NCBI RefSeq assembly: GCF_008245025.1
Contig: NZ_CP043426.1
Location: forward strand, 496,001 to 560,000
Direction of reading: 5' to 3'
Length of the DNA: 64,000 bases
Origin: Campylobacter lari subsp. concheus
Lineage (GTDB): Bacteria > Campylobacterota > Campylobacteria > Campylobacterales > Campylobacteraceae
The position numbers were made by a program, and so were the translations under genes. Position 1 is the stretch's first letter, and each line of letters opens with the position of its first letter. This document shows, piece by piece, positions 20,171 through 31,991 of this stretch. The notes below the pieces were generated by a model that was given only the letters and a program-made list of their open reading frames with translations, searched no databases and was not told the DNA's origin.

Positions 20171-20641
20171 ATGAAGATAATAGAGGGAAATTTAAGTTTA
20201 AAAGGTGATGAGAAAATTGCAATTATTAATGCAAGATTTAATCATATTATCACAGATCGTTTGGTTGAAGGTGCTAAAGATGCTTTTTTAAGACATGGAG
20301 GTAAGGAAGAGAACTTAAGTCTTATTTTAGTACCGGGTGCTTTTGAAATTCCTTTTGCATTAAAACAAGCTTGTGAGAGTAAAAAATTTGATGGAATTTG
20401 TTGTGTTGGAGCGGTAATTCGTGGAAGTACGCCACATTTTGATTATGTAGCAGCTGAAACTACTAAAGGTATAGCAAGCGTAGGGCTTGGAGCTAATGTG
20501 CCTGTAAGCTTTGGAGTTTTAACAACTGATACTTTAGAGCAAGCTATAGAAAGAGCAGGTAGTAAAGCAGGCAATAAAGGGTTTGAAGCTATGCTTACTG
20601 TGGTTGAAATGCTTAATTTGATCCAAAAAATTAAGGCTTAA
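20171..20641 (+). CDS. ribH: 6,7-dimethyl-8-ribityllumazine synthase
   Basis: Penultimate riboflavin-pathway enzyme, joining 5-amino-6-ribitylaminouracil and dihydroxybutanone phosphate; forms an icosahedral or pentameric shell. ATG 20171 is chosen over an upstream in-frame ATG at 20120 because AAAAAGGA precedes it and [12 protein letters not shown] is the family N-terminus, giving 156 residues. [40 protein letters not shown] and the C-terminal [13 protein letters not shown] are diagnostic. It is followed immediately by nusB, the common ribH-nusB pair. Confidence 0.97.
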   Translation: MKIIEGNLSLKGDEKIAIINARFNHIITDRLVEGAKDAFLRHGGKEENLSLILVPGAFEIPFALKQACESKKFDGICCVGAVIRGSTPHFDYVAAETTKGIASVGLGANVPVSFGVLTTDTLEQAIERAGSKAGNKGFEAMLTVVEMLNLIQKIKA

Positions 20642-20642
20642 A

Positions 20643-21041
20643 ATGGCTACTAGACACCAAGTAAGACAAAGTATTGTTTCTTTGCTTTATGCCGCGCAGT
20701 TAAATCAAGAAAATAAAGATTTTATCAATGAATTTTTAGATGAGAAAAAAATTCGCAATGAGCAAAGAAAATTCACTCTAGATTTATATAATGGTATTAA
20801 TGAGCAACTTACTTTGCTTGATGAGAAAATTAACGAATGCTTAAAAGAGCACAAGTTAGATGGAGTAGCTAGTATAGAAAAGGCTATTTTGCGTTTGGGT
20901 GCTTATGAGATTTTATTTACTTCTACGCAAAAAGCGATTATTATTAATGAAGCCATAGAGCTTGCAAAAGAAATGGCAGGGGATAATGCTCCTAAATTTA
21001 TCAATGGTGTGCTAGATAAAATCAACAAGGAAGTGCAATGA
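20643..21041 (+). CDS. nusB: Transcription antitermination factor NusB
   Basis: A 132-residue all-helical RNA-binding protein that with NusE/S10 forms the rRNA antitermination complex. It opens [21 protein letters not shown], the classic N-terminal motif, and ends with [14 protein letters not shown] and [29 protein letters not shown]. It starts one base after the ribH stop, and its stop overlaps the pyrF ATG by four bases. Confidence 0.96.
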   Translation: MATRHQVRQSIVSLLYAAQLNQENKDFINEFLDEKKIRNEQRKFTLDLYNGINEQLTLLDEKINECLKEHKLDGVASIEKAILRLGAYEILFTSTQKAIIINEAIELAKEMAGDNAPKFINGVLDKINKEVQ

Positions 21042-21721
21042 AACTTTGTGTGGCTTTTGATGTGGCAAGTTATGATGAGTGTATAAATTTAGCCAAAGAA
21101 TTAAAAGGTTTAGATCTTTGGGTTAAAATAGGGCTTAGATCGTATTTAAGAGATGGAGCGAAGCTTTTAGAAGCGATTAAAAAAGTGGATAATTTTAAAA
21201 TCTTTTTAGATTTAAAGCTTTATGATATACCAAATACTATGGCAGATGCTTGTGAAGAACTTGCTAAGCTTGATGTGGATATGTTTAATATCCATGCAAG
21301 TGCAGGTAAAAGTGCTATGTGTATGATTATGGAGCGCTTAAATGCTTTAAGCAAAAGACCTTTGGTGCTTGCCGTATCTGCTTTAACTAGCTTTGATGAA
21401 CAAGAATTTTTTAGTGTATATAGACAAAATATTAAACAAGCTGTTAAAGATTTTTCTAAAATTAGTTATGAAAGCGGTCTTGATGGTATGGTTTGCTCGG
21501 TATATGAAAGCTTGCTAATAAAAGAAAATACAAGTACAAATTTTATTACATTAACGCCTGGAATTCGTCCGTTTAAAGAAAATTCAGATGATCAAAAAAG
21601 AGTAGCTGATATACAGTGTGCTAAGGATAATTTGTCAGATTTTATTGTGGTTGGAAGACCTATTTATAAAGCAAAAGAACCCAGAAGGATTTGCGAGGAT
21701 ATATTAGAGTATTTAAAATAA
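21038..21721 (+). CDS. pyrF: Orotidine 5'-phosphate decarboxylase
   Basis: Last step of UMP synthesis: decarboxylates orotidine monophosphate. The 227-residue TIM barrel has [11 protein letters not shown] at the first strand and the catalytic Asp-Lys-x-x-Asp set in [13 protein letters not shown] (near residues 60-72). [10 protein letters not shown] and the phosphate-binding LTPGIRP and [12 protein letters not shown] follow. It ends the forward operon; its stop lies inside the 34-bp palindrome. Confidence 0.97.
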   Translation: MKLCVAFDVASYDECINLAKELKGLDLWVKIGLRSYLRDGAKLLEAIKKVDNFKIFLDLKLYDIPNTMADACEELAKLDVDMFNIHASAGKSAMCMIMERLNALSKRPLVLAVSALTSFDEQEFFSVYRQNIKQAVKDFSKISYESGLDGMVCSVYESLLIKENTSTNFITLTPGIRPFKENSDDQKRVADIQCAKDNLSDFIVVGRPIYKAKEPRRICEDILEYLK

Positions 21722-21743
21722 GCCTTAAGGCTTATTTTAAATA
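21710..21743. terminator. Bidirectional terminator, 34-bp perfect palindrome
   Basis: A 34-base perfect palindrome centred between 21726 and 21727 (core AATAAGCCTTAAGGCTTATT). It contains the last codons and stops of both pyrF (forward) and the META lipoprotein (reverse). A/T-rich outer arms give each strand a T-rich 3' side. As RNA it would fold into a long hairpin with a GCC/GGC core. Confidence 0.8.
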
Positions 21744-22145
21744 AACTTTCATTTTTTTATTTTCTAAAATAATTCCTTCATCATCGTTAATGATTTTAAA
21801 TTCTCCATTAAAGTATCTTAGGAAATTGTCTTCAAATTTCATAGATTCTTGATCGCAAAGCATTTTTGTTGAAGCAAGATTATCTTCTATTTTTATGCTA
21901 CTTCCTTGATCTTTATAATTTCCAAAAAATCTATTACACCCTGCTGTTCCAAAAAGCCTTTTGTCTTTATTGTCAAAACTAATACTTGTTTTTATATTTT
22001 GAGGAAGCTTATAACTTTTTCCATTTGCTTCATAAGAACTTATGGTAAATTCTTTATTTTGTAAATCATCAACACTTAAATTTGCCACAGAACATCCACT
22101 AAAAACAGCTAAACTTGCTATACTTAATGTTATTATTTTTTTCAT
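21732..22145 (-). CDS. META-domain (HslJ-like) lipoprotein
   Basis: Probable lipoprotein of about 137 residues. The frame extends upstream, but ATG 22145 is preferred: GGAG precedes it and the product begins MKKIITLSIASLAVFSGC, a good signal peptide with lipobox VFSGC. The mature part has the META-domain pattern: NKEFTISSYEANGK, ISFDNKDKRLFGTAGCNRFFGNYKDQG, and STKMLCDQESMKFEDNFLRYF with the usual cysteine. META/HslJ proteins are associated with heat-stress or antibiotic tolerance, but the molecular role is unclear. It lies 11 bases after the chemoreceptor gene and ends at the palindrome shared with pyrF. Confidence 0.82.
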   Translation of the reverse strand: MKKIITLSIASLAVFSGCSVANLSVDDLQNKEFTISSYEANGKSYKLPQNIKTSISFDNKDKRLFGTAGCNRFFGNYKDQGSSIKIEDNLASTKMLCDQESMKFEDNFLRYFNGEFKIINDDEGIILENKKMKVYLK

Positions 22146-22156
22146 TTTTATTCTCC

Positions 22157-23749
22157 TTATACATGAAAATGTTTTAATTCGTTTTCTAAATTTTGACAAA
22201 CTACATTTAACTCATGAGCAACATCAAGCAAAATTTTTGAAATTTCTTCATTTTTATCGCTTAATTTTACCGTTTCTTGCATTTTATCAAGTAAAGATTG
22301 TAAAGTTTCTTGTGTACTTGAGATTTTTCGCATACAAGCATTTGCTAAGTCTCTTGCATTTTCGTTGCAAACTTTTACTTCATTGGTTCCTTCTACTAGA
22401 TCTTTTGCGTCTTGATTTAAAGAATTAATTTCTTTAGCATTATGTTTTAGTTCTTTGGAAACTTCATTAATACTATCTACTAATTGCTTGGTGACAATAG
22501 CAATATTTTTTAAAAAATCTTCCGAGCTTTGAGCAAGATTTCTTACATCTTCAGCAATAACTGAAAAACCACGACCAAATTCTCCAGCACGTGCAGCTTC
22601 AATACCTGCATTTAATGATAAAAGATTAGTTTTATCAGCAATTTCTCCCATCATATCAGAAGCTTTTTTAATCTCTTCTGCTTGTTTTTCCATAACTTCA
22701 ACTTTTTGAGATAAAACATCTTCATTTTCTGCAACAACTCTTACTTTATCTACTACTTGATTTAATGAATCAAGCATGGTGTTTAAAACTTCAAAAGATT
22801 TTGTGTTTGCTTTATTTGCATTGTTTGAAAGTTCAGCAAGATCTTGTAATTCTGTATGAATTTGCTCGCTTAGATGATAAGATTCGTCAGTTTTTGTATG
22901 TCCTTCTTTTGTTCTATTTGCTAGATCAAGTGCGTTGGCATTTAAAAGTTTAGATTGCTTATCTACCATTTGAGAATTTTCATTAGTAGAAATCACTGTA
23001 TTTTGAATTTTTTCAATAAATTGGTTGATGTAGGTGCAAGCTTTGCCTATTTCATCGGTGCTTTTTATGTTGATTCTTGCGCGTAAATCTCCATCACCAC
23101 TGGCTAATTCTTTAGCGTGTTTTAAAAGATCTAAAACTGGATTACCTACAACTATTTTTAAAATATAAAGTACAGCAAAAACAGTAAAAAGTAAAGCAAC
23201 ACTAAAGATTATAATATAAGTTCTAGCTGAATTTGCTAAATCATCATCAATATGTTTTAAATCATTATACATATCCATGACACCTAAAACATCACCCTCT
23301 TTAGCATTGGCATGGCAAGCTAAACAACTTTCATTGGCAATTAATGGACGTACAAGTCTTAGATAATGTCCTTGATTATTATTGATTTCAATGGCTTGTA
23401 TTTGTGGCTTGTTAAATTGTTCGTTGATGATACTTTCATTGCTTTTTGTAAAATGTTTCATTTCAAAAAGCTCAATGGTGCTTTTTGATGGATAAATTTT
23501 AATATCTTTTATGCCTTCAATCTCTCCAGCATCTTTTATAGCTTGTTCTATAATAACAGGATCACCTAAATTCATTGCCATTCTTAATGTTTGAAAAACA
23601 GAAGTGCTTAAGGTATCTAAATGTGCACGGCTGATTCTATCGGTCGTTTGCTGAGAATCTTTTTGTAAGATAATTTGCATGATAATAAAACTAATTAGCA
23701 ATGTAGAAATCATTGCTAAAGATATCTTTGCGCCTATGCTTTTAAACAT
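22157..23749 (-). CDS. Methyl-accepting chemoreceptor with periplasmic c-type haem motif
   Basis: A 530-residue transmembrane chemoreceptor. The order is: transmembrane helix 1 (about residues 8-28), periplasmic sensor (29-176), transmembrane helix 2 (177-200), HAMP domain (about 201-255) and a cytoplasmic signalling hairpin with tip near [29 protein letters not shown]. The sensor has [13 protein letters not shown] at 140-152: Cys142-x-x-Cys145-His146 is a c-type haem attachment motif, followed by GDVLGVMDM, as in haem-containing DUF3365/Tll0287-type sensors. It therefore may sense redox state or a haem ligand. It lies 15 bases after purH; in C. jejuni the receptor Tlp7 (Cj0952c/0951c) occupies the corresponding place, from memory. 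No C-terminal CheR-tethering pentapeptide is seen. Confidence 0.88.
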   Translation of the reverse strand: MFKSIGAKISLAMISTLLISFIIMQIILQKDSQQTTDRISRAHLDTLSTSVFQTLRMAMNLGDPVIIEQAIKDAGEIEGIKDIKIYPSKSTIELFEMKHFTKSNESIINEQFNKPQIQAIEINNNQGHYLRLVRPLIANESCLACHANAKEGDVLGVMDMYNDLKHIDDDLANSARTYIIIFSVALLFTVFAVLYILKIVVGNPVLDLLKHAKELASGDGDLRARINIKSTDEIGKACTYINQFIEKIQNTVISTNENSQMVDKQSKLLNANALDLANRTKEGHTKTDESYHLSEQIHTELQDLAELSNNANKANTKSFEVLNTMLDSLNQVVDKVRVVAENEDVLSQKVEVMEKQAEEIKKASDMMGEIADKTNLLSLNAGIEAARAGEFGRGFSVIAEDVRNLAQSSEDFLKNIAIVTKQLVDSINEVSKELKHNAKEINSLNQDAKDLVEGTNEVKVCNENARDLANACMRKISSTQETLQSLLDKMQETVKLSDKNEEISKILLDVAHELNVVCQNLENELKHFHV

Positions 23750-23764
23750 TTAAAGCTCCTTGTG

Positions 23765-25297
23765 TTAATGTAAAAAGTGTCTTATGCCACTAAAGTATAG
23801 TGCAATCCCATATTCATTAGCAGCTTGAATGATATCCTCATCTCTTATACTTCCTCCTGGTTCGATAATGGCCTTTACACCTATTTTGCTGGCCTCATCT
23901 ATACTATCTCTAAATGGAAAGAAAGCTTCACTTGCCAAAACACAACCTTGTAAATCAAGCCCCATTTCCTTGGCTTTATTAATAGCTGCTTTAGCTGCAT
24001 CAATACGACTTGTCATACCCATACCAATAGCTACCATAGCCCCATTTTTTACATATACTACATTGTTTGATTTGGTAAATGCGGCAATTTTCATAGCTAT
24101 TTCAAGATCTTTTAATTCTTGTTCATTAGCTTTTCTTTCGCTTTTTAATACTGCATTTTTTAATTCATCTTCTTTAACTTCATCGCTATCTTGATATACA
24201 AAACCACCATCTATATGTTTAAAATCATATTTGTCATAAGCTCTAGTTAAAAATGGCGCTTTTTGTGTAAAGATTTTAATACGTTTTTTATCTTTAAAAA
24301 TTTCCAAAGCATCATCGTCTACATTTGCTGCAATGATTACTTCTATATAAATTTCATTGATTTTTTGTGCTAACTCTTTGTCTAAGGTTCCATTGATAGC
24401 AACAACTCCTCCGTAAGCACTCAAGGTATCGCATTTAAGCGCATGAATATAGCTTTGGAGTAAGTTTTCTTTTATAGCAAAACCACAAGCATTTGCATGT
24501 TTTACAATGGCTACTGCTGGAGCTTTATCAAAAGCGCTTGCTAAATTTAAAGCCGCGTTAATATCGGTTAGATTATTAAAACTTACCTCACCTTTTAAGG
24601 TTGTAAAATTGTGCGTGAAAAAGTCATCAAATTCATATAAAGCACCTTTTTGATGAGGGTTTTCTCCATATCTTGTGTCAAATACTTTTTGACCTACAAT
24701 AAATTTACTTGCACCAAAACCACCATTAAAACGCTCGTTCATATAATTTGCTATATAAGCATCATAGTTTGCTGTATGCTCATAGGCTTTGATCATCAAT
24801 GCTCTTCTAAAATCAAGATTTAAAGTATTATCTTTTAAAGCCTGTATGATTTTGTCATAATCTAAAATATCACAAACTACAATGACATTTTTAAAGTTTT
24901 TCGCACCGCTACGTATCATAGCAGGGCCACCGATATCGATATTTTCTACAATCTCATCAAAATCTTGGGTTAAAATTGTAGTTTTTTTGAAAGGATATAA
25001 ATTCACACAAAGTAAGTCTATGCTTTCTATATTATGCTCTTTAGCTTGCTTTTGGTGGCTTTCGTCTTCTCTTTTGTATAAAATTCCGCCATGAATTTTT
25101 GGGTGCAAGGTTTTTACACGTCCTTCAAACATTTCAGGACTTTGAGTAAAATCACTAACTTCTTGTACTTGCAGGTTGTTTTCTTTTAAAAGCTTATAAG
25201 TGCCTCCAGTAGATAAAAGCTCAAAACCTAATTTTGCAAGCTCACTAGCAAATTCCACTACTCCTTCTTTATCACTGACACTAATTAGTGCTTTCAT
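23765..25297 (-). CDS. purH: Bifunctional AICAR transformylase / IMP cyclohydrolase
   Basis: Catalyses the last two steps of IMP synthesis. The 510-residue protein has an N-terminal MGS-fold cyclohydrolase domain ([63 protein letters not shown]) and a C-terminal transformylase domain with [30 protein letters not shown] (catalytic Lys-His) and [15 protein letters not shown]. Its start overlaps the DjlA-like gene by four bases, in a run that also has purL two genes upstream. Confidence 0.97.
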   Translation of the reverse strand: MKALISVSDKEGVVEFASELAKLGFELLSTGGTYKLLKENNLQVQEVSDFTQSPEMFEGRVKTLHPKIHGGILYKREDESHQKQAKEHNIESIDLLCVNLYPFKKTTILTQDFDEIVENIDIGGPAMIRSGAKNFKNVIVVCDILDYDKIIQALKDNTLNLDFRRALMIKAYEHTANYDAYIANYMNERFNGGFGASKFIVGQKVFDTRYGENPHQKGALYEFDDFFTHNFTTLKGEVSFNNLTDINAALNLASAFDKAPAVAIVKHANACGFAIKENLLQSYIHALKCDTLSAYGGVVAINGTLDKELAQKINEIYIEVIIAANVDDDALEIFKDKKRIKIFTQKAPFLTRAYDKYDFKHIDGGFVYQDSDEVKEDELKNAVLKSERKANEQELKDLEIAMKIAAFTKSNNVVYVKNGAMVAIGMGMTSRIDAAKAAINKAKEMGLDLQGCVLASEAFFPFRDSIDEASKIGVKAIIEPGGSIRDEDIIQAANEYGIALYFSGIRHFLH

Positions 25298-26064
25298 TGA
25301 TTTTTCCTTTCTATGTATTGTTTTAAAAATTCATAAGATTCATTAACTTCTTGAAATTTTTTTACACCTTCTTTTATTTTTGCTTCATCGCTGTTGTTTG
25401 CGTTTAAAATATCAGGATGATATTTTTTAGCAAGTTCTCTATAGCGTTTTTTAAGCTCTTGTAAATTTACATTTTCGCTTACACCTAAGATCTCGCATGC
25501 TTTTTGCAAATTCATACCCACCTTTTGAGTTTGCATAGAATTTAGAAGTCTTTCAAGTATATTTACATCAAGATTAAATGCTTTGACAATGGCTTTTAAT
25601 ACATCTTTTTTAGTGTTGTTAAGTTCTCCATCAATCAAGGCCATTGCTACCAAAACATTTAATATATTAATTCTTTCTTGTTGAGGTAAAGGTACTTCTT
25701 TGATGAGTTCTTTGGCTACCTCATAGGTGTCGTTTAAGGTGTTTTTGTGTTCATTAAAACTTTGTTTTAAAAATTCTCTTTCTCTTGAATCTTTGGCATT
25801 GTAATCAAGAATTTGTGAGATCATATTAGCTTCATTTTCACTAACCCTGCCATCACTTTTTGCTATTTTTGCTAAAAGTGCTATAACATAGTAGTTTAAT
25901 CTTCTTTTAAATCCATCGATTCTTTCTTCGTGATAGCCTTGTTTAAAACCTTGAGAGAAACTTTTAGCTCCTTTTTTAAAAGAGCCTAAAAGATCATCTT
26001 TACCCCATGTTTTATAATACCAATAAAATGCCAAAATTGCCAATACGAGTAAAACAAAAAGCAT
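25294..26064 (-). CDS. DjlA-like TerB/DnaJ membrane co-chaperone
   Basis: A 256-residue protein with an N-terminal transmembrane anchor (residues 1-17), a central helical TerB-like domain (about 55-165; [18 protein letters not shown] and [18 protein letters not shown] are its two acidic metal-binding-type helices), and a C-terminal J domain (about 190-256) with [32 protein letters not shown]. The HPD tripeptide is intact, so it should stimulate a DnaK ATPase. This is the DjlA architecture. It is squeezed between purL (two bases) and purH (four-base overlap), an arrangement conserved in Campylobacter (from memory). Confidence 0.88.
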   Translation of the reverse strand: MLFVLLVLAILAFYWYYKTWGKDDLLGSFKKGAKSFSQGFKQGYHEERIDGFKRRLNYYVIALLAKIAKSDGRVSENEANMISQILDYNAKDSREREFLKQSFNEHKNTLNDTYEVAKELIKEVPLPQQERINILNVLVAMALIDGELNNTKKDVLKAIVKAFNLDVNILERLLNSMQTQKVGMNLQKACEILGVSENVNLQELKKRYRELAKKYHPDILNANNSDEAKIKEGVKKFQEVNESYEFLKQYIERKNQ

Positions 26065-26066
26065 TT

Positions 26067-28244
26067 TTATCCTAAATACTCATTAAATTTATCAAAATAA
26101 ATTGTTTGTAGTTTTGCTAAAGATATCTTAATATCATCTAAAATGAAATCTTTTTCAGTTAAATTTCCAAGTTTTGTAAATTTAACTCCAATTTCATTTG
26201 CAAATTTGATAAATTTTTCTTCATTTTTAACGCCAACTATAACTCTTGTTGGGCTTTCTTCGAAAATAAAACTCTTATCTTCAAAATCAGTTTTTATTTC
26301 AATGCCTAAATTTGCTTTTGCACTCATTTTAGCTAAGGTAATAGCAAGACCGCCTATACCTATGCTATTAGCACAATCAAGTATTTTTGCTTCGTTTGCC
26401 TTTAATAGGAAATCCCATAGTTTTAATTCTGCACTAAAATCTATATCTTCAAGCTCTCCTGCTACTTTTTGATCTAGCACTTTAGCAATCAAAGATCCTC
26501 CAAAATTACCTTTGCTTTCTCCAAGTAGATAAATAGCGCTAGTATCTTTGCTAAAATATGATTTTAAAACATTTTCTGCTTTTTCATTTACCCCAACACA
26601 AGCTATGGTTGGACTTGGAAAAATACTTACTCCATCGGTTTCATTATATAAAGAAACATTTCCGCTTACTACAGGTGTATTGAGTTCTTTACAAGCTAAT
26701 TTAATACCTTCGCAACCTTGGGCAAATTGCCACATTACTTCAGGGTTTTGTGGATTACCATAATTTAAACAATCACTAATTGCCAAAGGTCTAGCTCCTG
26801 AGCATGCTATTTTTCTTCCTGCGCTTGCAACAGCTGCTGCTGCACCGATTTTTGGATTTACATAGTTTAATCTTGAGTTACACTCAATGGCCATAGAAAG
26901 TAAGCAGTTGTTTTCTTTAATTCTAATACTATTAGCTCCTAAAGCTCCATTGCTTTTTAAAGTATTAGTTTGTACGCTTGAGTCAAATTGCTCGTAAATA
27001 TAAGCTTTATTGCTAACATTTTCATCTGCAAGGAGTTTTTCAAATGCTTCTTGGGTAGGAATGTTGAGCTTAAATTGATAGTTTTTTATCTCATCTAGGT
27101 ATTTTGGTTTATCTACAGGTCTATCAAGTATAGGTGCTTTTTCGCTTAATGGTTCAATAGGGATTAAGCCAACTAATTCATCATGCCAAAATAGTTCCAT
27201 TCTGCCAGTATCGGTAACTTCGCCTATAATAGCTGCATCAAGCCCCCATTTGTTAAAAATTTCAATAACTTTTTCTTCATAGCCTTTTTTGGCGCAAATT
27301 AACATTCTTTCTTGAGATTCACTTAGCATTAACTCATAAGGAGTCATACCTTCTTCTCTCATAGGAGTTTTGTCAAGATAAAGTTTCATACCACTACCAC
27401 TGCGTCCTGCCATTTCAAAAGAGCTTGAAGTAAGTCCTGCTGCACCCATATCTTGAATTCCAACTATATAATCAGTTTTGAAAAGTTCTAAGCAAGCTTC
27501 CATTAACAATTTTTCAGCAAATGGATCGCCAATTTGCACGGTCGGCCTTAAGCTTTTGCTAGATTCATTAAAACTATCACTTGCCATTACAGCTCCACCA
27601 AGCCCGTCACGACCAGTTTTTGAACCCACATAAATTACAGGATTGCCTATACCTTCAGCTTTTGCATAAAAAATATCTTCGATTTTGCAAGTTCCAAGCG
27701 CAAAAGCATTAACTAAGATATTTCCATTAAAACATTCATCAAAAGCACATTCTCCACCAATAGTAGGCACACCCATGCAATTACCATAGTGTGAAATTCC
27801 ACTTACTACACCTTTAATTAAATATTTTTGATGTTTGCCTATTTTTTCATCGTGGATGTTGCCAAATTTTAATGAATTCATACCTGCGACAACTCTTGCG
27901 CCCATGGTAAAAACATCACGTAAAATTCCACCCACACCTGTTGCTGCACCTGCAAATGGCTCTATAAAGCTTGGATGATTATGACTTTCTACTTTAAATA
28001 CAGCTGCCATTCCTTTGCCTATATCTATCACCCCAGCGTTTTCACCAGGGCCTTGGATTACCCAAGGAGCCTTGGTTGGAAAGCCATTAAGGTATTTTTT
28101 GCTTGATTTATATGAGCAATGTTCGCTCCACATAGCAGAAATTACTCCAAGCTCTAGTAAATTAGGTTCTCTACCTAGTATATTTAAAATTTCTTGATAT
28201 TCCTCATCGCTAATTTTGTGTTGTTTTATAATTTCTTTATCCAT
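26067..28244 (-). CDS. purL: Phosphoribosylformylglycinamidine synthase, PurL subunit
   Basis: ATP-dependent amidotransferase step of purine synthesis. At 725 residues this is the small PurL type, which works with separate PurQ (glutaminase) and PurS. Visible motifs are [56 protein letters not shown]-like [29 protein letters not shown] and the second-half [10 protein letters not shown]. purQ and purS are not in this window. It begins 12 bases after mnmE. Confidence 0.97.
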   Translation of the reverse strand: MDKEIIKQHKISDEEYQEILNILGREPNLLELGVISAMWSEHCSYKSSKKYLNGFPTKAPWVIQGPGENAGVIDIGKGMAAVFKVESHNHPSFIEPFAGAATGVGGILRDVFTMGARVVAGMNSLKFGNIHDEKIGKHQKYLIKGVVSGISHYGNCMGVPTIGGECAFDECFNGNILVNAFALGTCKIEDIFYAKAEGIGNPVIYVGSKTGRDGLGGAVMASDSFNESSKSLRPTVQIGDPFAEKLLMEACLELFKTDYIVGIQDMGAAGLTSSSFEMAGRSGSGMKLYLDKTPMREEGMTPYELMLSESQERMLICAKKGYEEKVIEIFNKWGLDAAIIGEVTDTGRMELFWHDELVGLIPIEPLSEKAPILDRPVDKPKYLDEIKNYQFKLNIPTQEAFEKLLADENVSNKAYIYEQFDSSVQTNTLKSNGALGANSIRIKENNCLLSMAIECNSRLNYVNPKIGAAAAVASAGRKIACSGARPLAISDCLNYGNPQNPEVMWQFAQGCEGIKLACKELNTPVVSGNVSLYNETDGVSIFPSPTIACVGVNEKAENVLKSYFSKDTSAIYLLGESKGNFGGSLIAKVLDQKVAGELEDIDFSAELKLWDFLLKANEAKILDCANSIGIGGLAITLAKMSAKANLGIEIKTDFEDKSFIFEESPTRVIVGVKNEEKFIKFANEIGVKFTKLGNLTEKDFILDDIKISLAKLQTIYFDKFNEYLG

Positions 28245-28256
28245 TGTCTCTCCTTT

Positions 28257-29585
28257 TTATTTACCTAAACAAAAATTACTAAACATAGCATCTAAAATTT
28301 CATCTCTTTCAAAATCTTTTGTAAATTGGGCTATCTCTCCTATGGCTAAATTTAGTTCAAAAGCAAAAAGTTCTAAAGAACTTTCCTTTAATAAATCCCT
28401 TGCACGCAAAATAGCTTCGCTAGCATTCTTGCAAGCATTGAGTATTAAGGTATTACTAATTAGCATTCCATCGCCATCTAAAGTATTTAAGTATTCATTT
28501 AAATTTTCTTTAATGGCTTGGGTGTTTTCTTGAGCACAAATGCGTATACATGAAGCACTAATTTCATGTTTAAATTTGGTAACTAGGTCACTTTTGTTTA
28601 AAACATAAATGATTTTTTTATCACAATCTTTTAAAGCTTGTAAAATTTGCTCATCTTCTTCTTCAAATTCTTTAGATCCATCAAAAACAGCTATGATAAT
28701 ATCTGCTTCTTTAATACTTTCATAGCTTAGATTAACTCCGATTTTTTCTATCTCATCATCTGCATTTCTTATACCTGCTGTGTCGATGATTTTGATTAAA
28801 TGTGAGCCTATTTTTAAACTTTCCTCGATACGATCTCTTGTAGTGCCTGCAATATTAGAAACAATAGCTCTATTAAAAGCTAAAAGTGAATTTAACAAGG
28901 AGCTTTTTCCTGCATTTGGCTTACCGATAATAGCAACTTTAAAGCCTTCTATAAGTCCTTTTTTGCTTAAAGAAATATCTACTATATCGCGCAAAAGTTT
29001 TGAATTTTTTTCACACATAGTAATGATTTGATCAAGTAAATCTTGTGGTAAGTCATCATCTGCATAATCAATGCTTGTTTCTACAAAAGCAAGGGTTTGA
29101 ACAAGATCCATTCTAATGGTATTTAAAAATTTACTTAAATCACCTTTAATGTTTTTTGCTATGATATTTGCAGCACTTGTTGATTTTGACATGATGGCAT
29201 CTTGTATACTCAAAGCTTTTAAAAGATCCATTTTGCCATTTAAGCAAGCTCTTTTGCTAAATTCTCCAGGGTTAGCAAGACGCGCTCCTACTAAAATAAG
29301 CTCATCAAGTAAAATTTCACTCAAAGAAAAACCCCCATGAAGTTGAAATTCTACTATATCTTCTCCTGTAAAAGAGTAGGGTGCTTTAAAATAAATTACT
29401 AAAGCTTCATCTAAGAAGTCATTGTTGTTTTTATAAAGTTTGCACAAGTGTGCATAGCGGGGCGTTAGTTCTTTCTTGTGGGTAATTTTCAATGCAAGCT
29501 CTAAAGCTTTTTCTCCACTTACTCTAATGATACTTATAGAGCCCACTCCATGGGCTGTGGCTATAGCAGCTATAGTGTCATTCAT
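28257..29585 (-). CDS. mnmE: tRNA uridine-5-carboxymethylaminomethyl GTPase MnmE
   Basis: With MnmG it modifies the wobble uridine (U34) of several tRNAs. The 442-residue protein has the N-terminal tetrahydrofolate-binding domain ([24 protein letters not shown]), a helical domain interrupted by the G domain with [15 protein letters not shown] (near residue 222), [13 protein letters not shown] and NKSDL, and the C-terminal catalytic cysteine in NFCLGK (CxGK, last four residues). It overlaps khpB by four bases; the rpmH-rnpA-yidD-yidC-khpB-mnmE order is the classical oriC-proximal block of bacteria. Confidence 0.98.
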   Translation of the reverse strand: MNDTIAAIATAHGVGSISIIRVSGEKALELALKITHKKELTPRYAHLCKLYKNNNDFLDEALVIYFKAPYSFTGEDIVEFQLHGGFSLSEILLDELILVGARLANPGEFSKRACLNGKMDLLKALSIQDAIMSKSTSAANIIAKNIKGDLSKFLNTIRMDLVQTLAFVETSIDYADDDLPQDLLDQIITMCEKNSKLLRDIVDISLSKKGLIEGFKVAIIGKPNAGKSSLLNSLLAFNRAIVSNIAGTTRDRIEESLKIGSHLIKIIDTAGIRNADDEIEKIGVNLSYESIKEADIIIAVFDGSKEFEEEDEQILQALKDCDKKIIYVLNKSDLVTKFKHEISASCIRICAQENTQAIKENLNEYLNTLDGDGMLISNTLILNACKNASEAILRARDLLKESSLELFAFELNLAIGEIAQFTKDFERDEILDAMFSNFCLGK

Positions 29586-30427
29586 TCATTTTTCTTCAAA
29601 AAATCATTTACAACGATATATCTTTGATCATCATTTTGTTTAATAGCTACATATTTATTAGGAAAACGTTCTCTTAATTTTTCCAATGCAAGTTTTAGCC
29701 AAATTCCATCTAAAGGCTTTGTTTGAACTCTTCCTGCGCTCTCTACTTTTTCTATAAGAATTTTTAAATAATTTTCTATAGCTTGGGTTTGATTTTCTAA
29801 AAATTGAGCAATTTCTAGTCTTGGCTGAATTTTATATTTAGCACTAAGCCAATTATAAAGCAAATAAGAAAAAGCCTTATATCTGTGAGCCTCTTTTCCT
29901 ATAAGCAAAGCTGCATCTTCTCCATCAAGTTTTATCAATACGCAGTTTTCATCCCAAACGCTAACTTGTATAACCTTGATATCAAAATCAAAAGTTGCCA
30001 GTAAATTTTCTAGTGAAATTTTTATTTCATCAATATAAGAAGCGATATTTTTTTCTTCTGGTGATTCTTTGTGAAATGAATCAAAAATAACATCATTTTT
30101 TACTTTATAATGCTCTTTAGTTGGAGCATTAGTTTCAAGTGGTTTTTGAAAACTTTCTCTGTGTTCTTTGTTGTGTTCATTTTTTTCAAGATTTTTTTGT
30201 GAATGTTTGATAAAGTTTTCATTTTGAAATTTTTTAGCTTTTTCTTGATAAGGTTTTTTGGTTTTTTTGTGTCCTTTGATACAAATAATAGCATTTTTTC
30301 TAAACAAACCAAAAAACCCTGCTTTAGCATGTTGAATAACTTCGTATTCTAAGTCAATCACAGAGCACTCAAGTTGTTTTGAGGCTTCTATGAGTGCAGT
30401 TTGTAAGTCTTTAGCTTCTATGTTCAT
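29582..30427 (-). CDS. khpB: RNA-binding protein KhpB (Jag)
   Basis: A 281-residue protein with an N-terminal Jag-N domain ([36 protein letters not shown], residues 11-46), a Lys/Glu/His-rich low-complexity linker (about 50-120), a KH domain (near 150-205; [30 protein letters not shown]) and a C-terminal R3H-type domain (about 215-278). KhpB with KhpA binds many RNAs in Gram-positives. The gene overlaps yidC by 17 bases, its usual partner. In the R3H part the classical Arg-x3-His is not obvious, so RNA binding by that domain may be weakened. Confidence 0.88.
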   Translation of the reverse strand: MNIEAKDLQTALIEASKQLECSVIDLEYEVIQHAKAGFFGLFRKNAIICIKGHKKTKKPYQEKAKKFQNENFIKHSQKNLEKNEHNKEHRESFQKPLETNAPTKEHYKVKNDVIFDSFHKESPEEKNIASYIDEIKISLENLLATFDFDIKVIQVSVWDENCVLIKLDGEDAALLIGKEAHRYKAFSYLLYNWLSAKYKIQPRLEIAQFLENQTQAIENYLKILIEKVESAGRVQTKPLDGIWLKLALEKLRERFPNKYVAIKQNDDQRYIVVNDFLKKNE

Positions 30428-31991
30428 GTTTAGCTATTTCCTCTTTTTTGTGGTTTTTGAAAAGTTTATTTACAATCACTTGTTGAATAAGTGAGCATAT
30501 ATTATTTACACACCAATACAAAGTTAAACCTGCTGGGAAGGTTAAGAAGAAGAAAGTGAAAATTAATGGTAAAAATTTCATAATCTTTTCTTGCATAGGA
30601 TCTTGTATAGCCATTGGTGTGATAAGTTGTTGGATAAACATAGTTAGACCCATAAATATAGGTAAGATAAACCATGGATCCATCACAGATAAATCTGTAA
30701 TCCAAAAAGCCCAAGGTGCAGCTTTTAATTCTATAGCATTTAGTAAAACTCTATAAATTGCAAAGAAAATTGGAATTTGAATAAGTATAGGCAAGCACCC
30801 ACTCATAGGATTTGCACCATGTTTTTTATAAAGTTCCATCATATGCAAATTCATTTTTTGTGGATTGCCTTTATAACGCTCTCTGATTTCTTTCATTTTA
30901 GGTGCTAAATCTTTGAGTTTATTCATAGAAATCATTGATTTATAAGTAAGTGGGAAAAGAATAATACGCACAATTAAAGTCATCACTACAATAGCCCAAC
31001 CCCAATTACCCATATAGCCATGTAAGAAATTTAAAAATTCAAACATAGGTTTAGCTATAAAAGTAAACCAACCATATTCTACAACATCATCTAAAGCTGC
31101 ATGAATACTTCTTAAAATTTCATGCTCTTTTGAGCCAACATAACCACTTGCTTTAAAAGTATTTGTTGCGCTTGCAAAAACGATAGAGTTTTCGTGATTG
31201 TCTTTAGTAACTACAGCATTGAGTGGTTTTTCAAAATTATAAAAGAAAGCACTATAATAGCGATCTGAAGCTGCCATAAGAGTTACGTTAGAAAAACTTT
31301 CATCATTTTCTACATCACCATCTTCTAACATTGTGATTTTATCATCTTTGTCTAAGATTAAAACTCCATGTACTGTGTAGCTATCAACCGCTATATTTGG
31401 ACGATAACCTGGAGTGATAAAATAAGCTGCATCTTTGCTTAAATTAACTTCTAAATCATAGTTTCCATATTTATGGAAAGTGATTTTTTTAGTTACTACT
31501 AAATCATTTAAATTTTGAGTAAGGATCAAGGTTGTGTTTTCATCACTTACGTTGATAGTTTTTTGGCTTGTGGTATATGGTATATTAAATGCTTCTTGAT
31601 TGATTTTTGCATCACTAAATCTTATTTCTAATGGTAAAGGTGATAAAGAAGTATCTACTAGATTAATACTTTTGCCATTTTCATCTTTGTATTTTTCATC
31701 ACTTAGATAAAATTTAGCTATTCTACCTAAAGAGTCAATATGTGCTTCAAAATGTTCACTTTTAACAACTGCTATTTCTTCTTTTTGATTAACACTAAGT
31801 TCTGTTTTTGGAGCTTGAGTGTTGGTATTTGTAGTGCTTTGTGGAGCTGAGTTATTTTGTTCTATTTGAGTGATATTTTGCTCAGTTTGTGGAGCTTTGG
31901 GGATAAAAAAATAATCATAAACTACAAAAAATAAAAATGATAATACAACAGCAATTAATATGCGTTTTTGTTGAGATAAATTTTCTGACAC
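30411..31991 (-). CDS. yidC: Membrane protein insertase YidC
   Basis: Inserts and folds inner-membrane proteins alone or with SecYEG. The 526-residue protein has the Gram-negative layout: N-terminal transmembrane helix (about 9-29), a large periplasmic beta domain (about 70-320) and five C-terminal helices starting near [40 protein letters not shown], with the conserved hydrophilic-groove arginine in this first helix. [21 protein letters not shown] and [10 protein letters not shown] are also diagnostic. It overlaps the yidD stop by 37 bases. Confidence 0.97.
   Translation of the reverse strand: MSENLSQQKRILIAVVLSFLFFVVYDYFFIPKAPQTEQNITQIEQNNSAPQSTTNTNTQAPKTELSVNQKEEIAVVKSEHFEAHIDSLGRIAKFYLSDEKYKDENGKSINLVDTSLSPLPLEIRFSDAKINQEAFNIPYTTSQKTINVSDENTTLILTQNLNDLVVTKKITFHKYGNYDLEVNLSKDAAYFITPGYRPNIAVDSYTVHGVLILDKDDKITMLEDGDVENDESFSNVTLMAASDRYYSAFFYNFEKPLNAVVTKDNHENSIVFASATNTFKASGYVGSKEHEILRSIHAALDDVVEYGWFTFIAKPMFEFLNFLHGYMGNWGWAIVVMTLIVRIILFPLTYKSMISMNKLKDLAPKMKEIRERYKGNPQKMNLHMMELYKKHGANPMSGCLPILIQIPIFFAIYRVLLNAIELKAAPWAFWITDLSVMDPWFILPIFMGLTMFIQQLITPMAIQDPMQEKIMKFLPLIFTFFFLTFPAGLTLYWCVNNICSLIQQVIVNKLFKNHKKEEIAKHEHRS

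Noticed and set aside
22042-22428. 128-residue forward ORF across the META lipoprotein and chemoreceptor
   Set aside because: It is antisense to two well-supported genes, crosses their junction and looks like translated anticodon bias (Phe/Leu-rich).
23829-24194. 121-residue forward ORF in purH
   Set aside because: Antisense to the conserved transformylase domain; Ser/Leu/Ile-rich shadow without a ribosome site.
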